DNA of 64,000 nt from Diphasiastrum complanatum (GCA_029204225.1 CM055111.1:8187267-8251266), one strand, 5' to 3'; shown: positions 48,600 to 61,053, counted from the stretch's first letter. Notes: a model not told the origin generated them from the sequence alone. Numbers and translations are program-made.

Positions 48600-49278
48600 G
48601 ATTGGTTACTTTACCCATGAGTTATATGATGGTGTTTTTTCATGTTTTGAGGCATCTTGTAAACTTGTTATGAGAACAAGTGAATCATCTTCCAAGGACA
48701 CTTATATTGAATTTTTCGGCCTCATTGGATCTGAGATTGGCATTGAATTCAAGCATATAGAAACGTTACAAATTTTTTGTTATTTAGCATGCATAGTCAA
48801 GTTGCCAATCTTGATATGTCTAATTCTCAAGATCTTGATAACATGATGATGGAACTTTGTGATCCTTATGAGCTTGGTTTTTCTCAAGGAGGAATAGCTA
48901 TTTTCAAGGAGGAGTAGCTTTGGGATCAATCATCTTCTTCAAGGATGGAAAAACTCAGTGGCATTGGTGCTAGGATGGTGGAAAGCTCTTCGTGGTGCTT
49001 GGTACTTATGGTGACTTTGTAGCAAATACAATTCTATGGGCTGGCCTATTCACCAAATCCATTCCAAAGGATCTACTTGAGAAGCTAAGGTTAGCTCCTT
49101 AAGTTTTGGATAGCACTAGCATACTTATCAAACTATTTTTTGAGGAGTGTGAAGAATATGCAAATAATAGTGTGATGAATTCTCACTTTCATGTAGATAT
49201 GTCAATATCATATGTGTGGGGCATGTTCCCACATGTGAATAGTAGCCTTAGTTGCATTAGTTCATTCATGTCATAAAC
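48600..49278 (+). pseudogene. Unrecognised coding remnant (right copy)
   Basis: Counterpart of 6,394-7,070. The readable parts include 'IGYFTHELYDGVFSCFEAS', 'GTYGDFVANTILWAGL' and 'ISYVWGMFPHVNSS'. A TAA replaces the Glu codon of the left frame ('LAP-stop-VLDS'). No family recognised. Both arms share several frame breaks, so it was already broken before duplication. Confidence 0.42.
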
Positions 49279-49978
49279 TAGTTTGTTTCAAGAAGCATTG
49301 TGAAAGAAGACAAAAGTCAGCTAGGTAGTGGCATGCCACATGTCATCTTGAGGTTGGACCTCAACCTTCTCATGACTTGTACAAATTAATTGCATGATTA
49401 GAGATAGATAATTAGGAGTAAAGTATGTGAAATGAAATCACCATTCATGACCAAAAATCATGTTCATGTCAAGGCCAAAAATTAAGCTCCTAGATTATAG
49501 AGATTTTGATAAGGTTCAGCCACCTCCAAATCTGAGCCACCTGAACTCGTGTAATCTTGAGACTAATTTGCTCGATCTAAGGCATTGAATGCTAGAGTTA
49601 GGGTCTACCCCCATGGCACTTACACCGAATCTCAGATTTGAGCTCACCTGATATGGATTTGGAGCTCATTTGTACATACAGTTTTTGGAAATCAAGATTG
49701 ATGGTGATTTTGGCAATTTTGCTCTTGCAAGTAGAAAACGTGTAATTTGATGATGGTTTGATTTTTTGTGTCTATTGAATAGTTCTAAACCTAATAACAA
49801 TACCGTATTGCCCACACATGTGAGAGGCCATGAGGATCAGTAAATGCTAGTTTGATTGTGGTGTTCAAAGGCAATTGCCAAATTAGATGTCTAGCAATTC
49901 AATCTAAGTGCAATTCTTTATGATTGATGAATCATTAGAGATCCAAATGAGGTTCATAAGCTCTTATTTTAACATTAA
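49279..49978. other. Intergenic, no gene seen
   Basis: AT-rich; counterpart of 5,709-6,393. Confidence 0.5.
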
Positions 49979-50263
49979 TTGGGCTCAAAAAAAAAGAAAT
50001 TAAAGAGGTTTGGTGATCTTAATAAAATTCAAAGTAGAAGTCTTGTTGCACTTTTGGCTTTTGGAAAAAGTGAAGGACATCCATTTTGGATTGCAAAAGT
50101 GCTTGGATTCATTCAAAACACTAACCAAACAAAAGTGTTGTGGCTCCATTGGCTGCACACCACCTCAATAGACGCTTTTTTAGGAAAGCTACTAATTGAA
50201 AATATTGTAGTTGCATCCAAAGGGCAAAAGAAGATGATTGTCATAAAATTAGCCAAGTCTTGA
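49979..50263 (+). CDS. Small unknown ORF, PWWP/BAH-like strand pattern (right copy)
   Basis: A 94-codon frame with 'FGKSEGHPFWIAKVLGF' and 'KVLWLHWLHTTSIDAF', homologous to 5,451-5,708. It opens at a TTG in the first copy's ATG position (ATTGGG), so the start is lost or lies in an upstream exon. A longer C-terminus ('KKMIVIKLAKS') is present because the left copy stops earlier. Family uncertain. Confidence 0.38.
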   Translation: MGSKKKKLKRFGDLNKIQSRSLVALLAFGKSEGHPFWIAKVLGFIQNTNQTKVLWLHWLHTTSIDAFLGKLLIENIVVASKGQKKMIVIKLAKS

Positions 50264-52216
50264 TGATTTAAATTTAGAAGATGTTGATGTAGATGCAGCT
50301 TTTAATTTTGAGTTGACCATTACTAATCATTTACAGAAGTCAACTATAGCTATTTCAAAGAAAAAGAAAAGGACGGGTTATGGCACAACCATCATCCTCA
50401 ACTTATTGCCGAAAATTAAAAAGCTTATTTGCAAGATTTTCTTTTGTCAATATTAGATGTTGATATAGAAGAAGATATGCTAGCCGAGTCTAATGAAGAA
50501 GATGATTCTTCAACTTCATTAACTGAAAAAGAGAGTGTCGATAATATGTGAAGTTCCAATATAAGAGGCATGAGTTAAAATTCTTTGGAGAATGTACTTT
50601 GGAAAAATTACATGTAAAAGTACTTTGAGCCCTCTTGTACTTTTATGGGATTTGGATTCTCAAAAATCATGTGTTGTCTTCAGATGTTGTGTCATTTTTT
50701 ATTATGATGGTCTTATGAGGTTTGTAAACAAAAATTGTGATGATACACTATAAAAATATATCTTTTTAATTTTTTAACTTTTTTGGAAGTTGACTCATAA
50801 AAAAACATGAATTTAGGCTAAGATTCGATAATTTAAAAGTTGCCAAAAAATGTCTCTCCTTTTTTTAGGTCAAAATTCCAAAACAAATGTCATTGACATA
50901 AAGACATTGCTACTTGGGATTCTAATCAACTAGATCACTCATTTTTGTGCACCTCCTACATCTCTAGAATTGGTCATTCTTTTCTTTCTGAATATGTATA
51001 ATTTGGCCAATTTTTAGTTGCTCTTTTGTTTATGTAAAAGAACAAAAAATCATTTGAAAAATGGTTGACCAAAGCAAACTTGTAATCAATACAAAATTTA
51101 AATATTCACATGATGTTTCTTGATCATTTCGCCAGCTTGTAGGCTGAGTTGGGTGAAAATGTTTATTCCAAACCTTGGCAGTTGTGCAGTGATATGTTGG
51201 AGCCTTATGCTCCAAAATCTAATAAATTCTGTCTTGGCCATATATGTATATGTTGTAAATGCCAATAGCCTTTTTTCTAGTCTAGCAAATTCAATGTTGA
51301 TTGTTTGGTTTATACAAGAGAAAATCTTAGACAATGTTTTTGCGTTCAATGCATGTCAGACACGTAAATTAGAGTGGGTACATAAGCAAGTTATGTACGT
51401 GCACTCAGACTTCTAGACCGTCATTAACATTTTATTGTAACCATGCAAGTTGTCAAATGTCCAGATAGTATGACTTCTATGCTTCATTTAGTAGGATCTA
51501 AGTTTAACATAGGGACTCTCAGAGTGCTAGTTAGGAGTTTAGTCAACTTGAGCACTCATTTTTGCTCATTTCCTACATTTCTAAACTAAAAATTTCTTTT
51601 CCCTCTCAATACTAATGTTCTAGTCAATTTTTCTTAGCTCTTTTGTTCAATTATCTTCATGGAACTATGATTACAAATGGTTTTAAGTATGTACTAGGAT
51701 CTAAAATCTTGTATAGGATAATCTTTGGCCAAATTGTTGAAATGCAATGTTGTAATTGGATCCTCAAGTTTATTGCAATGGATTGAGCTGCGTAGAGTTA
51801 GATATTGCAACCATAAAGTGCATGCTCAAACCTTGGCAACCCATGTAGTATATGCTCCAAACTCTAAGGGACCTAGTTTAGCCATATTTTTTAAAAGTTG
51901 TATACAATGACTTTGGAAAAGTCTATATGGAATATGCTAGTAATATTGCAATAACCGAACTTATATGGGCGACATTGTATTTTTAGTATGAATTCTTCAC
52001 AAACAATGAGTAAAAGTAGTTTTTTAACAACAATTGTGTTTGTGGATGCCTTCTCCACAAGCTCTTCATGGTTAATTGACTCTTTGGCTCATTTCTTGTT
52101 AACCTCCCCAGAATTAATATGTGTTTGATAGCATCCTCATAATTAATTTCAAAGAAGACAAAATTCTTAAAATTTTCAAAAGTCCATCTATAAATTGTTC
52201 GATTCTAAAAAACCTA
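50264..52216. other. AT-rich intergenic region, right arm
   Basis: Counterpart of 3,471-5,450, with the same two diverged internal direct repeats. No gene seen. It forms the 3' flank of the ABCG gene. Confidence 0.55.
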
Positions 52217-55200
52217 TCATACCCCTATCTCCATCCTCCGAAGTGCAACATATCCTAAAATTCGATATGCAACAAACAACAAGAGCAATGCCCAAGCCTC
52301 TGCACCACCACCACCTAGTTGTACATTATGGATGGATGGTGATGTATTGATGCTACATCCTTCTGGACTAGAACAACTATATCTTTGGTTGGCACTGTAT
52401 TGTACCTTCACAAGAAGTTTGAAGCTTTGGTAGTTGAAGGAAAGATATTTCAACCACTTGATTGATACAGGAATGTGCTGCAAAACAACAAGTCCCAAAC
52501 CATGTATTTATAGACCTTAGAAAAACTCTTCTAACTCTTTAAAGCTTAATCCACATACACTTTCCTCACCTAAACAATAGTTTTTCAAACTTCATACAAC
52601 AATAACATAGTATAATACTTGCCATGATGTACCAAAAAGATGTCAAATATAGCAAACTTGGTGTTTCTTAGCTTTTCAAAACCACCGAGTCCTTTGTATA
52701 TTGTGAAAAAACTACCATTCATTCTAATGTGTACCAAAACATTAAAAAAAAACCACCATTTACTAAGCCTACCGTCTAGTTACTAAAAGAACAAAAAATG
52801 ACTAGCTATCCAATTATGTAGCAAATATCACCTGAATGTAGTAACCACCAGTCAACATGAAGGTGTGCATAAGAACTGTAGCCAAAGTAGTCCCCTTTCT
52901 CACATCCATCATGGTAGCACCTAAGAATAAACCAAGCCCCTTGTGTGCCATATTTGACCATATGGAAACAACCAATTGAGAATCAAGATAGCCCCTTGAT
53001 TGAAGAAAAATAAGTTACCAACCTACCATGCCTTGAACATTTCGATAAATTTATCTGGAGTCATCTCCAAAATACACAAAAACAAGAGCACTTGACATTA
53101 CGGAGTAGGGATGGGGGGCTTCTCCTATACCACACAAGAAGAACAGAGGAGAGAATATATATCCTTCAATACTTAGCAAATGAAATGAAGTGACTAATTA
53201 ATTAGGATACCTGTGTGGCCATTGTTTGAAGAATGACCGTAAGGAGTGTAAGGATAAATGCTTGAGGGGCCATGCGCAAATGTGTCGTAAAGTAGACAAT
53301 AGTTATGAAGGTGAAAATGAGTAACATGTCCATGGGGACATCACCCAAAGTGCGGCTCAAGAAATATGCACTCAATCTATACATGTTGGATGCTCTTTCT
53401 TTAGCAAGCATTGCTCTTTCCAAAGGAAAAGTGTGCATTGCCATAAACATTGGAACAAAAGTCCAAAACATGCTGATGAAAAAGAGTAGTCCCACCTGGC
53501 AAACAAATACATTTAAGGATCATCCCAGCAGTAGAAGCTTATAAGAGGCACAGACAGCATTACAATACATTAACCCACAAAGTAGAACCAATTAGAATGA
53601 GAAAATACAAGAAATTTGGCAGTGTGGAATCGAGTCAGATCAGAAACAGAATTGTTATGGTCAGCCATCCTAGTAGTGAATAAAATTTGAGACCTGGTCA
53701 GCAAGCCTATTTTCGGTTTGTGTGTTTGATTGCCACCAGAGCAAACCAACGATAATCGACATAGCTGTGACTTGAAACATTCTATGGCTGCCCAGGTCTT
53801 CATGCCTTCTCTCAGCAAGACCACGTATCAGTAGCACATAAAACTGCTGCCACCAACTTGTGCTCCATTCTTGTTTTTCCAAAATTGCTTCCTTGAGTTC
53901 CTCCTTAAAAAATACAGATTCCAGCTGCTTATTGTTCTCTTGCATTACTGTTCCGAGGTTGAACTTCGCCACTAAATACTGCAAAAGCAAAAGAAGTAGT
54001 CGATCTATAAGATTGGTATCCATAAGTGCCATTAGTGAAGGCAGGTAAATTGTGCTAATTTGTTGGATCTGTTTGTATATCAGTGTACCTGGAGAAATTC
54101 TTTTCGTGCAAGGTGTCCTTCTGCAATTTCATTTTTTATCGTCTTTGTTGCTTTACTGATATCCAGAGCAGGAGGTATAGAGATAGCATCCAAATTACCA
54201 TTCGCCACGTCTAACAAAAAGTCAGGCGCAGGATTCATAGCCATTGCTGGAGACAAGCCAATTGAAAAAAAGTAATCCATGGCTTCAGCAGCTTTTCCAT
54301 AATAGATAGTTTGCCCTTTTGAAAGTAAAATCACTTTACTGAACATATAAAACAGCCTAGTTGAAGGCTGATGAATACTTGTCACCACAGTCCGCCCTCC
54401 CTGTGCATGGACCATACCGTTCAACAAACTTAATCCTAGAATAACGAAAAAGAGAGTCGCAGACATGATTGAAAGTGATTGCTGATACAGAACAGGGAAT
54501 GTTATCACCTGTGCTATGCTCTGAATTAATTGAATGACTTTGAGAGCAATGGTAGAGTCTAATCCAGATGTGGGTTCATCCAACAACAGAAGAGATGGAT
54601 CTATAAGAATTTCATGACCTATGCAAACACGCTTTCTTTCCCCTCCAGAAATACCTCTCAGGAAGCGACCCCCAATTATAGTGTCTCGGCATCTGCACCA
54701 CATGCGCGATGAAACTGAGTATCCCAGAGTATATATTTTGCACGAAGCCTATCCAGCTAGTTGTAATGACCGTAAACTAATCAAAGAAGAGTTGCCGCGG
54801 GAATTTTAACAGCCAGCGAATTATGATCATGGGATTATACCTTTCAAGCCCAAGTTGGATACTGATCTCTTCTACTCTCTGTATCTTTTGCTGTTTGGTG
54901 AAAGAATTTGGAAGCCGTAACAAGGCTGCATACATCAAAGTCTCTGTCACCGTCAAGTGAGGATATAAGACATCATCTTGTGCAACAAAGCCAATCCTGC
55001 AGTCAAAACTTTTACTGTCAGATAAAACTCAGCAAGCAATATTATGTGCTCAAAAGGACTTGTGCCCATGGAAGTTCACTTTTAACTGTTCCTTTTCAAA
55101 ACCGCATTTCTTCATTCACGAAATTGTCACAGACTACCTTCTCCTCAGGCTTTTGTTGTAAGGCAGTTCGTTGTAAGTGACGCTGCCCGTCACATTCGCC

Positions 55201-55660
55201 TGGGATACTCTGCCACCGAAGACGTTGAGAAGCGTTGTTTTTCCACACCCCGAAGGACCCATGATGGCCAGCACTTCTCCTGGAGCGACTGATCCACTTA
55301 CTCCATGCAGAATTTCTTTTTCCGTCGGAACCACAATGGCTGGCTTTACAAAGCGCCACGAAATTTTGTGCTTGGGCTTCAACAATATTTTGTACTTCAC
55401 GTCTTCGAACTTTTTCACAGCAAAAGCAACAACCACGCGGGTACATCAACAACGGCTTATCAAGGAAGTTTCGGCGTATAACAACACATCAGTTAATATA
55501 TTCAGCAAATTAAAGTCGCACTTCGTCAGAACGTTGTAGGACAAATTTGGCTCACCTTCAGATAAACTGGAAGAGGCGAACTATGACTTCCATATGCACT
55601 CCCAGTAACCTCCACAGCCACGTGAACATCTCCTCCGCTCTGATCTTTGTTGCCTTCCAT
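52217..55660 (-). CDS. ABCG: ABCG (WBC-type) half-transporter, nine exons, intact
   Basis: Exons (minus): 55,660-55,556; 55,409-55,138; 54,996-54,841; 54,692-54,509; 54,400-54,089; 53,978-53,694; 53,495-53,211; 52,939-52,832; 52,477-52,217. Every border is GT..AG and the joined frame is 655 codons with no stop, normal for the family. The nucleotide-binding domain has Walker [10 protein letters not shown] (residues 86-94), Q-loop 'GFVAQDD' (Gln132), signature ISGGERKRV (192-200), Walker B 'LLLLDEP' (Glu217) and H-loop His249. The membrane half begins near '[10 protein letters not shown]' and includes '[20 protein letters not shown]' and 'TGGYYIQHIP', with six predicted spans. The sequence is closest to the plant ABCG9/14/21/22/25/26/27 group: '[15 protein letters not shown]' is diagnostic. 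It must dimerise to export lipids, terpenoids or hormones at the plasma membrane. Exon 4 spans the outer edge of the inverted repeat. Confidence 0.95.
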
Positions 55661-55662
55661 TG

Positions 55663-55683
55663 CTACATGTTTTCTAGCTGCAT
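55663..55683 (-). promoter_or_regulatory. Upstream ORF ending in AUG-UAG before ABCG start
   Basis: A six-codon uORF (M-Q-L-E-N-M-stop) ends two bases before the ABCG start codon. Its last sense codon is itself an ATG directly followed by TAG (55,668-55,663), a start-stop element. A possible splice acceptor (ttacag) lies just upstream at about 55,685-55,690, so it may be in a second 5' UTR exon. Start-stop uORFs are known to stall ribosomes in plants; an effect here is inference. Confidence 0.45.
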
Positions 55684-55690
55684 TCTCTGT

Positions 55691-57917
55691 AACGATCAAA
55701 GCAACCAGATTTGATGGAGACAGTAAGATCTGAAAGGGTTACTTAAAGTTTCAAGTTGCTACGTCGATTTTTCAACAGGAAGGTAACATAAGATCTGTGA
55801 ATTGGGAGCTGATTATGATAGAGACGTTATATCATAGCCCCGTAGGTTTCCGAATAGGAATCCAGCTAACCATCAGCAACGAGACGCCTGTCACTCTCTG
55901 AGGCTTGCATGATTCCTGCAACTGGGGAGCAATTACCTTGATGACTTGAATTTCTCGCGCCCATCGATTAATCCACCTGCGGAATTGTTGCAGCACGGCC
56001 CACTATACAGGTTAAGCCGTTAGCTGTCCCTGTTACCGTGAAGCTTTTACTGGATGTTGTAGAACGTACAGATAATAGATCGCTTTGGCGCTTTGTCGGG
56101 AGCTACTCTTCCTGGGTTGCTGTAGTTCGGAGCTAGCCTATGCCTGTAATATATGACACCGTCGAGTAACAACATAAGGTCGAGAAAGAAAAAAAGAAGA
56201 AGGTGGAAGATTAGATAGCATTGCAATATTAGAATCCACTGATTTCCTCACTAAGCTTGTAGAAATTGTGAATAAGCTACAATGAACATAGAGAACTGAT
56301 GTAATGCGGATCATACCGAGATAAAGGGCAGACAAAATCCACTGATTTCCTCACTAAGCTTGTAGATATTGTGAATAAAATACAATGCCCATAGAGAACT
56401 CATGCACCACGGATCATATCGAGATAAAGGGCAGACGGAAGTAAACAATCACGAAGCAATGCACACGTAAAATAGCAAAAGATATGGAAGCAATAGCTCT
56501 ATATCTAAGGAAACACCAGTTGCAAAATAATAGCAGTATGTAAAAGACTCAACTCTCTATGCCTCTAGTAATCCCCCCTCTCAACACCTCACATTCTCTC
56601 CAAAACGTATTATTATCAACTATGAAGTAGTGGGCTCACTATGTACTAGGTATTCCCCATCAAGACTAGGCTGGGTACATGCTAGAGCACCTTGGAGATG
56701 CTGGAGTGGGAGGGTGATGACACCAAGTAGCCCATCGTTGGATGGCGAATACCATACATAGCAGCTGCAGATCTACGGTGGACATTAAAAACATTTTAGA
56801 AGCCTTGGTATGGCTCATAATTTGCATGTTGTTAACCAACCGGATGATGCCATGTGTTCTATATCGCTCCTCACAACTGCGAGTAATTCTATAGTGACCT
56901 TTTCATCCACGAATCTTGCCTAAAAAGACGGTGAGTGTTAAGTGGAGCTATTTTTATGGTGCGATGATCCAACATTGGAAACTTCATTAGAAAATACATA
57001 CTCATGTAAATGATGAGTGATCATACGCAAAATGACATCTTAAACTCAGTCTCTCTCTACATGGGGACCACCTATGACACAATATACCTTCTCTACTCAA
57101 AAGAATGGGGAGCACATGTGAGTTGTCTATTTCCCCTCATGTCCCCAAGCATCCCCTGATGTCCCCAAGCATCGGGATTCTCTCACCTCACTCTTTGTCG
57201 CTCAAATTGTGGGGACCACATATGAGTTGTCTATTTCTCTCCTTTTTCTTCTCAACTCTTGAGGACTACTACATGGCCCTTTTAAAGTGGGGATCACCTC
57301 TTTTTTTTTATGGTATGTTTCATTATTAATAAAAGTTGATGAACCATATAATGGGAGCTGGTCTTTTACATTTATATGAACTCAAGCCATAATGACCATT
57401 ATCCACAAATTAATGCACTTCAAAAATACAAGGGCACACTTCAGTGCTCATAACTAAAAAAATTATAACCTTATAAAAAACTTTATAAGTATTTTCTTAA
57501 ATTAGCCTAAAATAATTTGTTAAGCATTTTTTTAAACCTTAAGATTTTTTGAGGTATCGACTATTTCTAAGTTTTAGCACGTCTTTACTAGTTAGGTCTT
57601 GTTACTAATTAGCTCCTTAGACATTCACAACTTTCAAGTCATTACTTAGCTATCGATTGAGTCACCAAGTATTTAAGAGGATGAGTCTTGCTAGCAGTAG
57701 TACTCTTAAACCTTCTCATTGCTCATTCTTGAGTCATTGGATAAGTAGCTTTTTGAATACTTTTAGATTGTACTAGTAATGCCTGCCCAGCCAACGGTGG
57801 ACAAATTCAAATGTGAGGGCGGCGGGCCCGTGCCCATCCCCCTGCTCGCCCACGTCTCCGCCCCTGCCCGTGGCCTTCACCCTTTCTTCACCCTTCCTCA
57901 ATAAAAACATGGGTTTT
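55691..57917. other. ABCG upstream region, no gene seen
   Basis: Presumed promoter and 5' UTR of ABCG near 55,700-56,200, followed by non-coding sequence. No clear TATA box was fixed. It holds the 103-bp tandem duplication at 56,234-56,439 and a short duplicated phrase, 'tgtccccaagcatc', at 57,143-57,176. Confidence 0.5.
56234..56439. repeat. 103-bp tandem duplication upstream of ABCG
   Basis: Copy 1 is 56,234-56,336 and copy 2 is 56,337-56,439, with a few substitutions. Both read 'aatccactgatttcctcacta..' through '..gagataaagggcagac'. They lie about 575-780 bp upstream of the ABCG start codon. Confidence 0.93.
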
Positions 57918-57968
57918 CGGGCAGCTCACGTTGCCCGTGAGAGCGTGACGGGCAGCATGAGCTGCCCG
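57918..57968. repeat. GC-rich hairpin (21-bp inverted repeat)
   Basis: Arms 57,918-57,938 and 57,948-57,968 pair over 21 bp with two mismatches. The loop is gagagcgtg (9 nt). The arms contain repeated gggcag/ctgccc blocks. The surrounding 57,815-57,970 is strikingly GC-rich compared with the window. Could be a remnant of a foldback element or a structured transcript. Confidence 0.8.
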
Positions 57969-59445
57969 GAAACCACTTTTCTTTTAGTATATAGATTTTA
58001 CATCAGCTATTTGCAACTTGCAACTTGCATTGTGCAATGCGCAATCCAATTAAGTTTAAATATCAGATTTGATTCAACATATTTAATCCTAAGTGCCCTT
58101 AGGACTTGTTAAACAAATTTTTGTTTCACATTTTTTAGGAATTAAATTTAGCCAAATTCAGAAAGTCACAAATCTAAAGTGGTAAACTGCCAAATCTAAC
58201 AACTAGCCTATTTATATTTATCTAGCTTTTATGAGCAATGGCACATTTCAAAAGAATCCTTAACTTTTTGGTTTAACTTTGTAATGCTCTTGATGCATCT
58301 TTTAGAGTTGTCATTACTACCCAAGGTCAATGATAACCAAGGTGTTTGCTTCACAATAATCAAAGTAATCAACTTTAGTGTTGTAGTTTGAAGGGAAAAT
58401 TGCTCAGCAAGGGCCATATGTCCTTCAAGAGACAACTTATCATTTTTTAACAGATATTTGGCTCTTATGTTTTTTGTGTTTATGCTTTTGTGCTACTCTA
58501 AAAGTGAACAAAAACATAGGTTGATAGAACATACAAAGGGAGTTGCACAGGTGAAAACTTGTTTGTGTGGATTCCAACGCGTGGATGTTCCATATAAAGG
58601 TATAATCTGGTGATAAATAGCACAAGCTAGCCAAAAATTTCAATTTCGGATTGCATAGGTAATTCACAGAATATCTCGAACAAATCCACATCACTCCCCC
58701 TTAATTGAGATTGATCCACTTTAGTCCACGAATATATGTTTAAACTTGGTAGGCATTATCTACGAGTGCCTTTGTATGCTTGTCTTTTAGTGAACCTTTG
58801 TGAGAATACAAGGTGTCATGTACTTTGTTTTCCAATAAACCAATCATATAGCACATTTTCTCTAGTTCCATGATAATGATGAATATCAATATGCTTAGTC
58901 CTATAATGAAATATAGCACAAGAACACAATGGCCAAATATCTACTCATGATATATTCATGAAACATATAAAGGAGGTCATGTGAGCAAAAAATTGTTTGC
59001 ATGGATATAGTCATGGATTTGCTTGGAAATAAACATGGAGACCATTGTTGGAATATTCACACATAGATGTTTCATGCAAATGTATTTCTCACTACAACTA
59101 GCACAAACTTATTGAGAATTCCAATTTTTGAATTTTGTGGATAATCCACACAATGGTTTACACCAAATCCAAACTCTCCCTTAGTTTACATCCATCCAAT
59201 TTAACATATGTAAAACTTAGTATGCGTCTTTTAGTACCGACTTTCTATGCTTGTCTTGTACTAATGATTTTGTGAGAATATGAGTTGTCAAATCTTTTGT
59301 TTGCAGTAGACCAGTTGTATAGTGCCGCCCATCATTATTTTGTCTCTAATAATATAATAGTGATCCACGTATTGTGCTAACTTTGATATTTATTGATCAT
59401 GCATACATATCATGTGCTCAAAGTTGCAATAGATGTATTGTGTTG

Positions 59446-59446
<1 letters not shown>
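57969..59446. mobile_element. Two decayed copia-like 3' ends in series
   Basis: On the minus strand, 'aagggggag' followed by TGATGTGGATTTG (LTR start about 58,692) ends one remnant. A diverged sister, 'aagggagag' then TTTGGATTTGG, lies at about 59,170. Upstream of each is a related decayed coding end ('TKHIDIHHYHGTRENV', like the copia 'KHIDVRYHFIRE' motif). No open frame of useful length survives. Confidence 0.45.

Positions 59447-59494
<48 letters not shown>
59447..59494. repeat. (CT)n microsatellite
   Basis: 48-bp CT array. The short Ser-Leu frames across it are artefacts. Confidence 0.97.
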
Positions 59495-59496
<2 letters not shown>

Positions 59497-59999
59497 ATGG
59501 GTTCCTGCATTTGTGCATGGTCGTCGAATTTTTTTTTTTTTGCGATAATTTTTATTTTGTAACATTTTTATATTTTTTTAATAAACTCAAATTTTTTTCA
59601 CGAGTATATCAACGTTTTGCAATAGTGATCATTAAAAAAATTGCCAATACATTTTAAATTTCTTCTGTGATTTAAATTTCTTTATGACCAAATGTTTCAA
59701 AGAAAACAAACTTTTTTCATAAGGTCCTTATTCTAAGTTTGTTTAATTATATTTAATTCTATATTTTCCTCATATTCTCATATCTTTTTTGTTTGATCTT
59801 GGAATCAAGTATTGTAAAAATAAATAAAATTCAATTTAACGAGCTGAATACCATGACTCAGTATTTTTGTAATCATTACTTAATTTATTATTATTATTCT
59901 AAGTACACCCTATTCTAAGTGATTTTTCTAAGTACAACCTATCCTAAGTTAATTTTCTTTTAATTTCCTTCTCAAACACATCATTCATGAGGGGTTCAC

Positions 60000-60273
60000 C
60001 ATTTGAAACAGTGTTCTAGTGCCTCTTGCAGTCATAGCTTCATTGATATGGGCAATGGTATGGTCCTTCACGACCACATTGATCAATCGTAAGGCTTTTT
60101 GTGCCCTTTTGTTGAATGAGCAAATGTCGGTTGGAGTTGTATTTGGGCATTGCTCCACCCCAGTGAAGATATCTCACAGCTCCTTATCCATCAAAATACT
60201 CTTCATTTTGAATTTCCAAATGCTATAATTGGACACCTCATCCAATTTACTGGTTTCTCCAAGCACGAATTCT
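60000..60273 (-). pseudogene. Copia gag N-terminal fragment
   Basis: The minus strand reads 'MVGFGEFVLGETSKLDEVSN', 'YSIWKFKMKSILMDKEL', then TGA where Trp is expected, and 'IAHINEAMTARGT'. It is closely related to the gag at 19,819-20,254. It ends at about 60,000. Confidence 0.75.
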
Positions 60274-60389
60274 CCGAATCCTACCATTCTGCCAAAAAGT
60301 GCTCCTATAATATCTTAATGAGACTAAATGAAAGGCTTATATTGTAATGAGAACAGGCACTGCGCCCACTCCTCAAAAATTGGCACTCA

Positions 60390-60730
60390 TCACCATTCGA
60401 CTCCATGAAATTGGTACATGTCACCATTCGTCGACGCAACTCTGTCTCGATCGTTGGTGAGCTCCAGCTTCTGAAACCACAATTTGTAGTTAGTCATATG
60501 CCTTGTTGCTCCTAAATCCACGTACCAATGCATGTGATCGATGGAATGTTGTGATTCCAATGTCGTAGCAAATGTCGTACTTGGGCCTTTATTGTCATTA
60601 TTATGATCATCTTCAACAAGATTGGTCAATTGTTTCACCTTGCCCTTTTTAATATCGGCCTTCTTTTTGTGGCAAATCCTTTGCCGAATGTCTCGGCTTT
60701 TGGCAATCATAAACACTTGTCTTTCTTCTT
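60390..60730 (-). pseudogene. Copia zinc knuckle and protease fragment
   Basis: The frame 60,716-60,390 holds the protease motif as 'WYVDLGATRHMT' (Leu instead of Ser after the catalytic Asp). In a shifted frame around 60,715-60,660 a knuckle with C-x2-C-x4-H can be read; its last Cys is Leu. It lies 5' of the gag start on the same strand, the reverse of the normal order. Confidence 0.7.
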
Positions 60731-60955
60731 CTTTCCTGATGAGTATGCTTGATCACCTGAACCTATCACAAGGAAAAGGTTGAAAAATCCATTTCTTCAA
60801 GATAGCCTTATCTCATCGTTTCTTCACTAAATTTGACGAACGACTCTATGAACTCATTATCAGTAGGGTGACCTTGGTCTAGGCCTCTAATTCCATTGAA
60901 ATTACTTGAGAATTGAGTTTGATTGTGCCAAAAATGACCTTGGAGGACATGGTTG

Positions 60956-60956
<1 letters not shown>

Positions 60957-61037
<81 letters not shown>

Positions 61038-61053
61038 AGAGAGAGAGAGAGAG
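60957..61053. repeat. Compound (GT)n(GA)n microsatellite
   Basis: A GT array to 60,987 continues as GA to 61,053, with a 'gggaggga' interruption near 61,031. Confidence 0.97.
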
